Of a stretch of 64,000 nucleotides of DNA, positions 25,705 to 35,624 are shown piece after piece. The position numbers were made by a program, and so were the translations under genes. Positions within the stretch are counted from its first letter, which is position 1, and every line of letters begins with the position of its first letter. A model generated the notes under the pieces. It searched no databases. It saw nothing but the letters and a program-made list of their open reading frames with translations, and was not told the DNA's origin. The DNA comes from Candidatus Poseidoniaceae archaeon (GTDB lineage: Archaea; Thermoplasmatota; Poseidoniia; Poseidoniales; Poseidoniaceae): assembly GCA_949372645.1 (NCBI GenBank), contig CASIAP010000004.1:124001-188000 (forward strand), read 5' to 3'.

Positions 25705-26889
25705 TCAAGCCTGCATTGGAGGTGGAGATTGAAGTTTTTGTGGAAGTGTACCTCTCATTGGTGTTTCGAGTTTAACATAGTCGCTGTCTCGTCGCTGAGG
25801 AATAAAACCGGCTCGAAGGATAACATCTTGTAATTCCTGTTCCGATGCTTGAAATTTTGTCGTACCAGATGCAGAAACAACGTTCTCTTCCATCATAGTA
25901 GAACCAACATCATTCGCACCACCAAAGAGTGCCATCTGAGCTGTTTTAATCCCCATTGTTGGCCAAGAGGATTGAATGTTCGGTATACTGTCGAGGAACA
26001 ATCTTGAAACCGCCACATGTCGCAGGTATTCGGTCGAACCTGAACCCAACTGTATTTTATTTTGGCCACGGTTTCGACGGCCAAAACTGTTAACCTCAAG
26101 TTGAACTGGCCATGCGATGAAAGAGGTAAAACCGAATGAAGAGTTTTCAAGAGAACGATCTTGTAATTGACGAATACGACTCATGTGTTCGACTCGTTGT
26201 TCGAGTGATTCCCCAAATCCAATGACATTGGTAGCACTGGTGGTAAGTCCAAGCGACTGTGCTTCTTCCATGACTCGAAGCCAATTAGCTGGAGCGCCTT
26301 TCTTAGGAGAGACATCTTTTCGTACATCCTCGACAAGCATCTCAGCCCCTCCACCCGGTAATCCGTGCATGCCTGCTTCTTGCAATCGAACCAGAACTTC
26401 AAGTGTTGATAGATTACTGACTTCTGCAATTCCTTCGATTTCAATTGGACTAAAGCAATCAAGAGCAATATTTGGATGTTGAATTCGAAGTGTTCGAATC
26501 AGATTCTCATACCACTCAAAAGGTAAATCAGGATTGACACCTCCTTGCATTAAAATTCTGACACCTTCAATATCTTCTAATTCCTTGATACGTTGAGATA
26601 TTTGATCGAGAGTTTGCGTATAGGTCTCTTCATGACCAGGTGGTCTATAAAATGAACAAAATTGACAATTTATTGTACAAACATTGGTGTAATTAATATT
26701 ACGATCGATAAGGTAAGTGACCTTTTCTGGTCCATGCATGGCATTACGTCTTTGGAGCGCTGCACTCATTAATTGATGCAATGGTGCGTTTGAATACAAT
26801 TCCACAGCTTCTTTTTCAGAAAGTCGAAATTGCTCAGCAGTATTCGGTTGCCACAATGCTTGACGATCCAAAATCGAAGACCAATTCAT
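25705..26889 (-). CDS. mqnC: Radical SAM enzyme of menaquinone synthesis, MqnC-like
   Basis: Cyclic dehypoxanthinyl futalosine synthase, a radical SAM step in the futalosine route to menaquinone. 394 residues. The cluster motif reads CTINCQFC (CxxxCxxC) after RNINYTNVC near residue 65, with FYRPPGHEETYT following; this NYTN...FYR pattern separates MqnC from CofH and MqnE. GGVNPDLP, CFSPIEI, HGLPGGGAEML and ATNVIGFGE are further core motifs. The ribosome site GAGGTGG sits just before ATG 26889. It follows an M24 peptidase by nine bases. The other mqn genes are not in the window, so menaquinone use by this organism is inferred. Confidence 0.88.
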   Translation of the reverse strand: MNWSSILDRQALWQPNTAEQFRLSEKEAVELYSNAPLHQLMSAALQRRNAMHGPEKVTYLIDRNINYTNVCTINCQFCSFYRPPGHEETYTQTLDQISQRIKELEDIEGVRILMQGGVNPDLPFEWYENLIRTLRIQHPNIALDCFSPIEIEGIAEVSNLSTLEVLVRLQEAGMHGLPGGGAEMLVEDVRKDVSPKKGAPANWLRVMEEAQSLGLTTSATNVIGFGESLEQRVEHMSRIRQLQDRSLENSSFGFTSFIAWPVQLEVNSFGRRNRGQNKIQLGSGSTEYLRHVAVSRLFLDSIPNIQSSWPTMGIKTAQMALFGGANDVGSTMMEENVVSASGTTKFQASEQELQDVILRAGFIPQRRDSDYVKLETPMRGTLPQKLQSPPPMQA

Positions 26890-26898
26890 ATATCCACC

Positions 26899-28332
26899 TC
26901 AGAATGGTTTTCCAGTAATAGATTCGATTTCTTCTATGGTTTTAGGGCAAGCTGAAGTCAGAACATCGGGGTCTGCAGAAGTTACAAGAACATCGTCTTC
27001 AATACGAATACCAATGTTTGCATACCGCTCTGGGCAATCCACATCAGGGCGCCAAGCCCCAAAATATAATCCAGGTTCTACTGTAAGACACATTCCAGCT
27101 TCGAGTAAACGAGGTGTGCCATTCGGTTTGTAGATTCCAACATCGTGAACATCAAGACCAATCCAGTGGCTGGTATTGTGCATGTACCATTTTCGTAGTT
27201 CTCCAGTCTCCATATCCAAGGCCTCGTCGAGACTTTGTTGAATAATACCAAGACCAATCAATCCTTCTGCAAGTACGCGTCGAGCGGCATCATGAGGCGC
27301 AGTGTATGGTTGACCTACACGGCAGCAATCAATGGCTGCATATTGTGCATCCAAAACAATTTGATAAATTTCCTTTTGCGCATCGGTAAACTTTCCATTG
27401 ACTGGCCATGAACGTGTAATATCGGCTGCATACCCACGATATTCTGCACCAGCATCAATCAAAATCACTTCGCCGTCTTCACATACATCGTTGTTTTCCT
27501 TGTAATGCAAGACTGTAGCATTATCGCCACATCCAACAATTGAAGGATAAGCCCATCCAGAGGTTCCAGCGTAGACAAAGAATCCTTCAATAGTTGATTG
27601 AAATTGATATTCCATGCGGCCCGGTTTGGAATGACGCATTGCAGCAACATGGGCATAACTACTCACGTCAGAAGCAAATCGCATTTGTTCAATTTCTGCA
27701 GCTGATTTTCGAAGACGAAGTTCAGCAATCCGAGCACTAGGATCTTCAAGAGAAACTGGTCCTGTGCCAAAGTGTTGACGTGATCTGTCACGTCGTTCGA
27801 TTGCCGTTCGAATAAAATCATCAATTTTAGGACGAACACCTGTACGCAAAAGGATGCGATGAGCCTTATCGATAAATGAAGAAAGAAGTTCGAACATATC
27901 ATTGATCGAATACGCTTCATCTATTGGCCAATGTTCCAAGGCTCCTTCAACACCAGGCCTTCGACCCTCCCAAATCTCCTTGAGCGTGTCTTTTGGTTGT
28001 ACAAAAAGGGTCGAAATCCAAGAGCCGTCAACACACCGTAAGACAAAGACTGCTTCAGGCTCACTCCAGCCGACGAAATACAACATGTTACTCATTGTTC
28101 GAAAAGGATAATGCACGTCATTTGAATGAGTTGACTCTTCAGCTGCACACAAGATCAGAACATCGTCTGGTCGAAGTTGTGAAGTCAAGCGGTATTGCCG
28201 TGCTTTATACTCATCAAGAGTAATAGGCGTAGGTTGCGGTCCTATATGGCTCATCGCAGCTTCGTTCATGTCAATCCCACTAGTTCGACCGTATTCAATA
28301 ATTGCATTGAAAATCTTACAGTCAGGAGTCAT
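26899..28332 (-). CDS. pepP: M24 metallopeptidase, Xaa-Pro aminopeptidase type
   Basis: Removes N-terminal residues before proline; cytoplasmic. ATG 28332, with AAGGGG just upstream, gives 477 residues; the longer start at 28350 is less likely. The N-terminal creatinase-like domain (about 30-165) includes ESTHSNDVHYPFR and WEGRRPGVEGA. The catalytic pita-bread domain holds the metal ligands: Asp in IDAGAEYRGYAADITRSW (two Asp), His in HNTSHWIGLDVHD, and Glu in VEPGLYF and RIEDDVLV. It overlaps the stop of the PKD-like gene by about 11 bases, so the two, with mqnC, form one transcript. This and the M6 and S8 enzymes fit growth on peptides. Confidence 0.88.
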   Translation of the reverse strand: MTPDCKIFNAIIEYGRTSGIDMNEAAMSHIGPQPTPITLDEYKARQYRLTSQLRPDDVLILCAAEESTHSNDVHYPFRTMSNMLYFVGWSEPEAVFVLRCVDGSWISTLFVQPKDTLKEIWEGRRPGVEGALEHWPIDEAYSINDMFELLSSFIDKAHRILLRTGVRPKIDDFIRTAIERRDRSRQHFGTGPVSLEDPSARIAELRLRKSAAEIEQMRFASDVSSYAHVAAMRHSKPGRMEYQFQSTIEGFFVYAGTSGWAYPSIVGCGDNATVLHYKENNDVCEDGEVILIDAGAEYRGYAADITRSWPVNGKFTDAQKEIYQIVLDAQYAAIDCCRVGQPYTAPHDAARRVLAEGLIGLGIIQQSLDEALDMETGELRKWYMHNTSHWIGLDVHDVGIYKPNGTPRLLEAGMCLTVEPGLYFGAWRPDVDCPERYANIGIRIEDDVLVTSADPDVLTSACPKTIEEIESITGKPF

Positions 28333-29908
28333 TATCCCCTTCGAAATCATTCGGTGAATCGTTTACAATCCATTTCGGAACTGTTGTTTGATTCGCATGA
28401 CGCCTTGTTGAACGAAGAAGAAAACCAACAGATGCAACGAGAACGATGAGAACTGAAACAGAAATAAACAAGGTCTGAGCATTCGATGAGTCAGAGGATG
28501 CTGCTCCAGAAATGAGAACTTCAAAATTCACCTCACTGGTTGCACCATCATTGTCTTCGACAATCAATCGAAGAACATAAGTTCCAGGTTCAGAAAAATC
28601 AGAAGAATTCAGTGTTGTGGTTCCCGTCATGTATGCATCACCATTCACGTACCAGGAATAGAGTAAATCCGTATCATCATTCCCAGTATCAAAGCTTTTA
28701 CTACCATTAATCTCCCATGTTTCACCATCTATGAGCGTCACTAGCGAACCTTCCGTAACAACAAATGAGTCTAATTCAAGTTGAAGAACTGGGGCAAGGT
28801 TGAGCACTTCAAATTCAATCGAAGAATGAACGAGCCATCCGGCTGAATCGCGAACTAAAAGATCTAAAATCCATACACCTGCGAGGTCAGGTTGCAATGA
28901 AACCAGAGTGTCGGAAACTTGTTCATGTGGTAATAATGCTCGACGTGAGCCATCAGGAAGCATAAGTGTCCAAGAAAGAATATTATCTCGACCGGAATAT
29001 CCATCGGTCACCGAAGCAGAGAATGAGATTGGTGCATGCTCTTCAACTGTAATCAGATTTGGTACCATTTCGACACTTGAATTTTGAACTGAAGTTCCTA
29101 CAAGGTCACAGGTCAGAGTTACATCAGGAATATTCTGATCAATCAGTATCATGAAATATTCTGTATTTGAAGAGCGTAAGAGTGCATCTACAATTGTGAT
29201 ACTATACATCCAGTATCCGTCAGACAAATTTAGATGTTCACGCTCAAAAACAAGCGATAACTCTCTTCCAACTTGAAGGGTACTATAGTCATCGAATACA
29301 ATCATTTCATCGAGACAAAAAAGATGAGCGGCGGAACACACCTCCAGGTGGATGAAAGAGTCATTTGAGTTATCTATTGGAAGAACTAATGGGACATTCA
29401 ATACGAGATCTTCATTCGAAATCATGTACAGGGCCATTTTCAAATCATGGTCCACTGTCCTGAAAGGCAAGATGTAAGGCTGATGGTTGGTTAAACCAAT
29501 ATACACAATCAATGAATCTTCAGTGCTTCCACGTTGAATAGAATGTGGACGGTTTGAAGAATCAGCTGAGATAAGGAAACCACATGTACAGTTATACGTA
29601 GTGACATTCAAATCAAGGCTCCAATCCCACTTCCCCTCACCCACTGCCATTACATTACTTAATGGTCCAGAGGCTAAAACATCCAGTGATTCGACTGTCA
29701 AGTTAATCAAAAACCAATTTGAATTTGCGAGGGGGTAATTTGATGACCCGTTAAGAGACAAAGTCTCGTCAAAGACAAGTCCATTCTCCTGGAATATGGT
29801 AAATTCATTCGGATTTAAATTGGGCTTTGCTGAAGCAAGTGGTGTTTGTAAGAGTGGTAGAACCAAGCAGAAGAGGATGAAGAAAGCACACCTCTTGGAA
29901 CTACCCAT
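28322..29908 (-). CDS. Secreted PKD-like membrane protein
   Basis: ATG 29908 has GAGGTG upstream and gives a Sec signal peptide (MGSSKRCAFFILFCLVLPLLQTPLASA); the longer frame to 29938 is less likely. About 528 residues. The N-terminal 370 residues are beta-rich with many Asn, Asp and Ser. Near residue 380-460 is one PKD-like domain: VTLIDGETWEINGSKSFDTGNDDTD, then YSWYVNGD and PGTYVLRLIVEDNDGATSEV. A helix at about 485-505 and a short charged tail anchor it outside-facing. PKD domains mediate binding in secreted enzymes and S-layers. The exact role is unknown. It is the first gene of the operon with pepP and mqnC. Confidence 0.75.
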   Translation of the reverse strand: MGSSKRCAFFILFCLVLPLLQTPLASAKPNLNPNEFTIFQENGLVFDETLSLNGSSNYPLANSNWFLINLTVESLDVLASGPLSNVMAVGEGKWDWSLDLNVTTYNCTCGFLISADSSNRPHSIQRGSTEDSLIVYIGLTNHQPYILPFRTVDHDLKMALYMISNEDLVLNVPLVLPIDNSNDSFIHLEVCSAAHLFCLDEMIVFDDYSTLQVGRELSLVFEREHLNLSDGYWMYSITIVDALLRSSNTEYFMILIDQNIPDVTLTCDLVGTSVQNSSVEMVPNLITVEEHAPISFSASVTDGYSGRDNILSWTLMLPDGSRRALLPHEQVSDTLVSLQPDLAGVWILDLLVRDSAGWLVHSSIEFEVLNLAPVLQLELDSFVVTEGSLVTLIDGETWEINGSKSFDTGNDDTDLLYSWYVNGDAYMTGTTTLNSSDFSEPGTYVLRLIVEDNDGATSEVNFEVLISGAASSDSSNAQTLFISVSVLIVLVASVGFLLRSTRRHANQTTVPKWIVNDSPNDFEGDNDS

Positions 29909-29970
29909 GATAACACCTCGGTGTGCACCAAACATCAATGTTCGGTCAACATGTTTGGTTCACAAACGAT

Positions 29971-32900
29971 TCACTGAGCAAATGGATCACACAACTCACC
30001 CTGTCCAGGGTAACTGGTAGGATTTTTCGGGTTTGTGTCCCATTTGAATTCACAGTAATTCACGTGACCATCACCATCGGTGTCGATCATTCGGTCAGCA
30101 GAATCATAAGGATCGAATTGGAAGTGGAATTCCCATCCAGTAGCCATGCCGTCATCATCGTGGTCTTGGTAATACACTTCAGGGCCATCATTCCAGCCAT
30201 CACCATCTGTGTCATTCGTGATTGGATTTGTTCCATTCTGTTTCTCCTCGAGATTGGTATAATTTTCGAGATTGTCATAAAATTTCTTACCGTCGGGTAG
30301 ATTAGGATTGATATTACAATCTGAATTTGTCGAATCATTGTGGCCTGAGCAATATTTCCGTATGAGTCCAGTTCGATTCAATCCATCACGGTCAGGATCT
30401 TCTTCACCATCCATAATCCCGTCCAAGTCGCTGTCAGGCATTGAAGGATCCATTACGCCACGAGCACCAAATGCATCAAGAGATCCATTATCGACCAAAC
30501 CTAATTCAAGAGCGAGACCCGAATAATACACTTCCCAACCATCAGGAAGATTATCGGAATCGGTATCATCATCAACAGGGTTGGTATTCCATTTATCGGG
30601 AGCTTCTGCACCATTGGCAAGAGAGTCGTTATCAATATCGAACGTGTCATCTTTCATCGAGTCAAGAGATGGATCAAGGGCCCATCGACCATTACAGTTA
30701 CAGAAACTATTCAATGGAACTGTAAATCCGGTGAGGTTCATTTCAGAAACACTAAATTTCTTCTCAATGACGAAACCACCAAGATTATTCAGCCAAACAT
30801 AGCCTCCAGCATCCATACTACAATCGTTATTTTGAGATGGTATGCAGCCCGGGCGTTGCCAAGTAGAGGTTGCAACCCATAGACTGTGAGAGTTCGTGTT
30901 TTCTTCAGTTGATTTTACTTGCATTTCCCAACCATCAAGCATTCCGTCAGAATCTGTATCGTTTTGTAAAGGGTTTGTTGGATTTTGAAACGGTCTTGGA
31001 ACAAACAAAACTTCATTTCCATCCATTAAACTATCATTATCGGTATCTGAGTTATTTGCATGAGTGAGGAAATTATCTTTACCAGCAATGACTTCTTCAC
31101 CATCCTCAAGACCGTCGTTGTCTGTATCGAACATACAAGGGCTGGTGAAATATGCAACTCCTTCCCAAGAATAGCCACTTAAAGCTTCAACTTGGTCAAG
31201 TTCACCATCACCATCGGTATCAGGGTTGGACGCATTGGAACCACCTGCACAGACATTAGCAAATTCATCATAGTCCGAAAGACCATCTTCATCAGTGTCA
31301 AACAATCCTGGGTCAGAAGTGACCCATGTTTTGATTACACCGTTGTTAATGACCAAAATCTCCCAACCCATTACTTCGATTCCATCAAGAAGACCATCAC
31401 CATCGGTATCGGAGTTCAAAGGATCAGTTGAGCGACCATCAATGATTCCATCACCATTGCGATCACGAGCATTGAATTCCATTAAATTGGTGAATTGTTC
31501 TTCAGGTTCAACGATTTCCATCCATTGAAACAATCGTGATTCAACCGCTTGACCGAGTGATACATGGATTTGATACACATATCCCGAAACTGGTGCCAGC
31601 ATAGCAACGGTTTGCTTTTGTCCACCAGCAAGAGTCACTTGACCACGGGCAACCGTGGAATTTGCTTCGACCCAGCTGTCTTTAAGAACATCAATACCAA
31701 TGACAATTGTTGTTGAATCAAGTGTGCTGAAAAAGACACCACCATCACCATCAACATCCCAACCATCATGGTCAGGGTCGAGATTACCGTTAGCACCATC
31801 CCGGGGATGAAGTCCGTTGGTTGATTCCCACCCATCGGGCATTCCATCAACATCGGTGTCGAGTCGCCAAGGTGAAGTGAAGTTTGTTGGCCCAAATAAA
31901 TTTGCGACTTGATATTCTTCAAAGTTGTTCAATCCATCTTCATCCCAATCGCCATAGCCGTCAGACGCATTTGCAGGGTCAAGAACCATCATAGGATCAT
32001 TTTGGGGGTGATCGAGAACATTGGAGTAGCAGAATTCAAACCCATCCGGCATTCCATCACCATCCGTATCCCAATCTGAAGGTCCGTTGAGTAATCCGTC
32101 ACCATCCATGTCCATGAGGAACCAGGAATCTTCAGAGCCTGCGAAAGGAGATGCACGGACAATCGGGTCTAAGAGAGGGACGTTACAGTTCTCACCAACA
32201 CCATTTTGTAAAGTTGCAGTGAGGGCCCCGATTTCGATAATATCGTCAAGGAGATCCATATCAGAGTCCCGAGCAGTCGGGTCTGTACCATAAGTTTCTT
32301 CTTGGAAATTCGGGAGGCCATCTTCGTCTGTATCAAGCACCATGTCACACGAATGAGAACCCATTGTATTTTCTAATTCATCCCATGATGGTAAAGCACC
32401 CTCTGATGAATCATAGAATGTTGACAAGGTATCTTCCATTGCTTGGTCGAGTAAAAGGCAGTCCCAGTTACCGTTGAGAGGGTCAAAGAGTATGACATCC
32501 CCACCAACTGCTTGGACTGTCCGGGTATACATCGACTCCCAAAGATCATTCAGACCATCGTTGTCAGTGTCTGAACGTTGTGGGTCGGTTTTCAATTCTT
32601 GCTCTTGTTGATTCGTAAGGCCGTCATTATCGGGATCACCGTTTGGGCCTTGTTCAGGGTCGGGCCAAGATTCGGTTTCATTTTCGATATTGGCATCGTC
32701 GGTGTCTTCTGCTTGTGAAGGATCTTGAAGTAAATCTTCTGATTCCCCATTATCAAGAGGATTTAATCCATGGGCGACTTCCCAGCCATCACTCATTCCA
32801 TCAAAATCAGTATCAAACAATTCAGGGTTTGTCCCGTATTGGGTTGATTCGAGTAAATCAGATAATCCGTCGAGATCGGTGTCACGAGCAGCACTAACAG

Positions 32901-33057
32901 AGGTGCCAGTACCAATCAAATCCTCTTCTGCGGCACTTTCGAATCCGCCAACACCCTCGCTGGTTTGTAAATATCCCGAAAAACCGATGAAAAGAGAACC
33001 GAAAATCAATGTAGAGATGATTGCGGAATAGGCCATTTGATTGTGACTTAGAGACAT
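29971..33057 (-). CDS. Large TSP3-repeat exported protein
   Basis: 1028 residues from ATG 33057 (MSLSHNQMAYSAII...), with an N-terminal helix at 9-30 that is a signal peptide or anchor. Nearly all the rest is Ca-binding TSP3-type repeats, about 20 DTDxDGxxD or DxDNDGL loops between W-E and N-P segments (for example SDTDNDGLNDLWESM, DTDGDGMPDGFEFC, DTDVDGMPDGWEST). There is no recognised catalytic domain and no C-terminal membrane helix. Several single cysteines and the pair GEN..C...C are seen. Such repeats in marine archaea are common in surface proteins; adhesion, or an S-layer-associated role, is inference. It sits alone, followed by the PKD-like gene 62 bases on. Confidence 0.75.
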   Translation of the reverse strand: MSLSHNQMAYSAIISTLIFGSLFIGFSGYLQTSEGVGGFESAAEEDLIGTGTSVSAARDTDLDGLSDLLESTQYGTNPELFDTDFDGMSDGWEVAHGLNPLDNGESEDLLQDPSQAEDTDDANIENETESWPDPEQGPNGDPDNDGLTNQQEQELKTDPQRSDTDNDGLNDLWESMYTRTVQAVGGDVILFDPLNGNWDCLLLDQAMEDTLSTFYDSSEGALPSWDELENTMGSHSCDMVLDTDEDGLPNFQEETYGTDPTARDSDMDLLDDIIEIGALTATLQNGVGENCNVPLLDPIVRASPFAGSEDSWFLMDMDGDGLLNGPSDWDTDGDGMPDGFEFCYSNVLDHPQNDPMMVLDPANASDGYGDWDEDGLNNFEEYQVANLFGPTNFTSPWRLDTDVDGMPDGWESTNGLHPRDGANGNLDPDHDGWDVDGDGGVFFSTLDSTTIVIGIDVLKDSWVEANSTVARGQVTLAGGQKQTVAMLAPVSGYVYQIHVSLGQAVESRLFQWMEIVEPEEQFTNLMEFNARDRNGDGIIDGRSTDPLNSDTDGDGLLDGIEVMGWEILVINNGVIKTWVTSDPGLFDTDEDGLSDYDEFANVCAGGSNASNPDTDGDGELDQVEALSGYSWEGVAYFTSPCMFDTDNDGLEDGEEVIAGKDNFLTHANNSDTDNDSLMDGNEVLFVPRPFQNPTNPLQNDTDSDGMLDGWEMQVKSTEENTNSHSLWVATSTWQRPGCIPSQNNDCSMDAGGYVWLNNLGGFVIEKKFSVSEMNLTGFTVPLNSFCNCNGRWALDPSLDSMKDDTFDIDNDSLANGAEAPDKWNTNPVDDDTDSDNLPDGWEVYYSGLALELGLVDNGSLDAFGARGVMDPSMPDSDLDGIMDGEEDPDRDGLNRTGLIRKYCSGHNDSTNSDCNINPNLPDGKKFYDNLENYTNLEEKQNGTNPITNDTDGDGWNDGPEVYYQDHDDDGMATGWEFHFQFDPYDSADRMIDTDGDGHVNYCEFKWDTNPKNPTSYPGQGELCDPFAQ
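30000..32930 (-). repeat. TSP3-type Ca-binding repeat tract (coding)
   Basis: Repeated aspartate-rich loops within the large exported protein. At the DNA level this reads as many ATCxxxATC-type and CCATCACCATC runs on the plus strand. It is divergent enough that no unit is duplicated exactly, so I see no recent tandem expansion. Confidence 0.7.
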
Positions 33058-33159
33058 TTTGAACACCGTGCACATCTGTGCAAAACAATCGACTTGGTGT
33101 TTCGGTTATAGACCTTAACTCTTAATGTTTGAACTTGGCCAGGTAATGAATGGAGTATT

Positions 33160-34251
33160 TCATGAATCTAATTCAAGAGAATAGGAGAGAAGTGAAGTTA
33201 ATTTGAGGACCCAGTTACCATCTTTTTGTTCAACCTTCACTTTTGCTTTTTTACCAATTCCTCGCTGCCAAAAAGCGATAAGATAGGCACAGGTGAATGG
33301 TAGAATTGGAGAGGGGTGAAGTTCAAACTCAATACCTCCCTGTTCATCAAGCAAAGTTGAGCGAATGAAAGTGCCGAAACCAAATGGCTGCAGATAAGCT
33401 TCATTCAACTGATCCCAACTCTCAATATCTTGAATGTAAATTGGAAGTTCACTTTTAGAAATGACTTCTTCAACTGCAAGTGATGTGAGAATCATTGGAA
33501 TCCAAGATGACGGCTGAAAATGTTCCGGAAACTCCCAGGCATCAAGTATCTCGGGTCGAAGAACGAGTCCCTGCATATTAACAGATTCAAAGAGCCTCTG
33601 GAAGAGACCTGATGGGAGAAAGCATGTACGCTCACCCGAATGAGTCCAACCATGAATCACCGATTGAAAATCAAGTTGAACCGGGATTCCTGTCATAAAG
33701 GGGGCGTCTGAAAAATCAGAATCCCAGTGAAATGTCGGAGGAGGGGGTGACTGTGAAATAGAACGGCTGTCGTTATCAAATTCGAGGTGGATTTGAACAT
33801 TGGTAACTTGTCGCCACTGCAACTTCTGCCGACCCGTGTGCATTTGCTCGACTGCAGCAAGGGCGAAACCACTGCAAATAGAGGCTGGAAGATGGGAAAA
33901 GACATGCTTTGAATCAAATGTATACTCCCCCCATCCTAATTGTAACCAACGTTCAGAAATTGACTTGATGAATCGCTTTTTCTTCATGAACCAACCAACT
34001 TGTATTGGCGGGGAATGGTTGAAAGAGTATTCTTCCTGATCTGTTGCTGCATTCATTAATTTACGCCCAAGAGGTACACCTGCTTCAGATTCAAATGCAT
34101 TCCACCAACGATGAAAATCAACAATATTCCAGACCATCCAAGCTTGTTCAATTGAATCTCTGATCGATCCATCAGTTACACAATGAAATCGATTTTGTAT
34201 CGATGTTAGCACTGAGGAAGTAGTTGAATTGAGGTCATCTACTTTTGGCAT
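33160..34251 (-). CDS. Hypothetical protein downstream of glyA
   Basis: 363 residues, no recognised family. It follows glyA by nine bases with GAGGCGG just before ATG 34251, so the two are one transcript. No signal peptide or long hydrophobic helix. Aromatic residues are frequent (HRWWNAFESEAG, WLQLGWGEYTF). The middle (residues 140-230) is a mixed beta region with an unusual PPPP stretch. A relation to one-carbon or serine metabolism is possible from context but nothing in the sequence shows it. Confidence 0.65.
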   Translation of the reverse strand: MPKVDDLNSTTSSVLTSIQNRFHCVTDGSIRDSIEQAWMVWNIVDFHRWWNAFESEAGVPLGRKLMNAATDQEEYSFNHSPPIQVGWFMKKKRFIKSISERWLQLGWGEYTFDSKHVFSHLPASICSGFALAAVEQMHTGRQKLQWRQVTNVQIHLEFDNDSRSISQSPPPPTFHWDSDFSDAPFMTGIPVQLDFQSVIHGWTHSGERTCFLPSGLFQRLFESVNMQGLVLRPEILDAWEFPEHFQPSSWIPMILTSLAVEEVISKSELPIYIQDIESWDQLNEAYLQPFGFGTFIRSTLLDEQGGIEFELHPSPILPFTCAYLIAFWQRGIGKKAKVKVEQKDGNWVLKLTSLLSYSLELDS

Positions 34252-34260
34252 TTTTCCGCC

Positions 34261-35574
34261 TCAGAAGGGATAGCCGTTAATGTTTTCTTCATTGAAACAA
34301 TAACGAATGGTTTGAAAATCGGATTTGAGAAGCGATACATCCTGCTTCACGACAGAAGGGTCTTCTGAATGAAGTAAAACCCGAGCATACAACTTAGCTA
34401 CTTCTTGCATTTCTAAAGTGCCCATGCCAACCCGAGTTAATTCCTGGACACCGAGACGAAGACCTGAGGGGGTCAATGCTTTGGTATCGCCAGGTAGCAT
34501 ATTCATATTGGTAATAATCCCTGCATCTTCGAGTAAACGTGCAGCTTTGGCACCAGCCCCTGAATCGGTATCTCCATGGCGAGTTAACACTTGGTGGGAG
34601 GCTGTATAACCTCGAGATTCGGCGAGAACATCAAACCCTTCTGCAGCCAAAGCTGAAGCAAAGGCTTGACCATTTTTGACAATGTCATGGGCGTAAGCAG
34701 TACCATATTCTTCAAATTCAGCTAAAGCTACGACTTTTCCAGCGACGTGATGCAAGTGGTATGAAGAGCAAACTCCAGGAAAAATGGATGTGTTTAATTT
34801 TCGTTGGAATACGGGATCTTCACTAGACGATAAAAGAAACCCACCTTGGGGTCCAGGGAATGTTTTGTGTGAAGAACCTGTCATAAGATCAGCACCTTCT
34901 CGTAGTGGGTCTTGGAAACAACCACCTGCAATCAAACCCAATACATGCGCACCATCATACATGACTGAAGCACCGACTTCATGCGCTGCATCAGCAATTT
35001 CTCGTAATGGAGTAGGGAATAAGAAAACTGATTGACCTACGAGGGCCACGCGTGGTTCTAACTCACGAATAAGCGCACAAGCACCATCAATATCAGGCTC
35101 CATGCGCTCTTCATTCCAAGGATATGTAGACAAATTTAGATCTCGAAGTCCAACTGCACCCATTCGAGCGTGAGAGATATGACCTCCATCGGCTGTGGAC
35201 ACAGCGGTGATTTTGTCACCCGGTTTGGCAAGTGCTTTCAATGCACCAATATTCGAAACCGTCCCAGAAGTGGACTGGATGTTCGCAAATGGGGTATTGA
35301 AAACTTTCTTTGCCAATTGAATTCCAAGGCTTTCAATCGTGTCAAAGTCATCACAACCTTGATAATAACGTTTACCAGGAAGACCTTCAGCATACCGACC
35401 ATGCAAGTCACTGGAGACTATTTTCTGAACCATTGGTGAGACAATATTTTCTGAAGCAATCATCCCAAGACCGTTACGATACAAGTCACCGCTTGCTTCA
35501 GTCGCTGAGAGAACAGTTTGCGCTTTTGAAAGAGTTGCTTGACTTGGAGACCAAGTTCCACGTTCACGGTGCAT
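34261..35574 (-). CDS. glyA: Serine hydroxymethyltransferase
   Basis: PLP enzyme that converts serine and folate (or a pterin) to glycine and the methylene carrier. 437 residues. GMIASENIVSP, YAEGLPGKRYYQG, VSTADGGHISH and the PLP lysine Lys237 in TGSSHKTFPGPQGG are all present. Asp207 in MYDGAHVLGL contacts the PLP ring. The rest (TNMNMLPGD, SGLRLGVQELTR) fits. A SerA-like dehydrogenase at 47876 would supply serine. ATG 35574 has AAGGT upstream. Confidence 0.93.
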   Translation of the reverse strand: MHRERGTWSPSQATLSKAQTVLSATEASGDLYRNGLGMIASENIVSPMVQKIVSSDLHGRYAEGLPGKRYYQGCDDFDTIESLGIQLAKKVFNTPFANIQSTSGTVSNIGALKALAKPGDKITAVSTADGGHISHARMGAVGLRDLNLSTYPWNEERMEPDIDGACALIRELEPRVALVGQSVFLFPTPLREIADAAHEVGASVMYDGAHVLGLIAGGCFQDPLREGADLMTGSSHKTFPGPQGGFLLSSSEDPVFQRKLNTSIFPGVCSSYHLHHVAGKVVALAEFEEYGTAYAHDIVKNGQAFASALAAEGFDVLAESRGYTASHQVLTRHGDTDSGAGAKAARLLEDAGIITNMNMLPGDTKALTPSGLRLGVQELTRVGMGTLEMQEVAKLYARVLLHSEDPSVVKQDVSLLKSDFQTIRYCFNEENINGYPF

Positions 35575-35624
35575 GTACCTTGTTTGTGAAGTCGGTCTTT
35601 GAACTCATTGTAGGGAAACAATGG

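Noticed and set aside
30000-32930. Tandem repeat or CRISPR-like array from CCATCACCATC runs
   Set aside because: The units vary and code for Asp-rich Ca loops in one long frame; no exact repeats with spacers.
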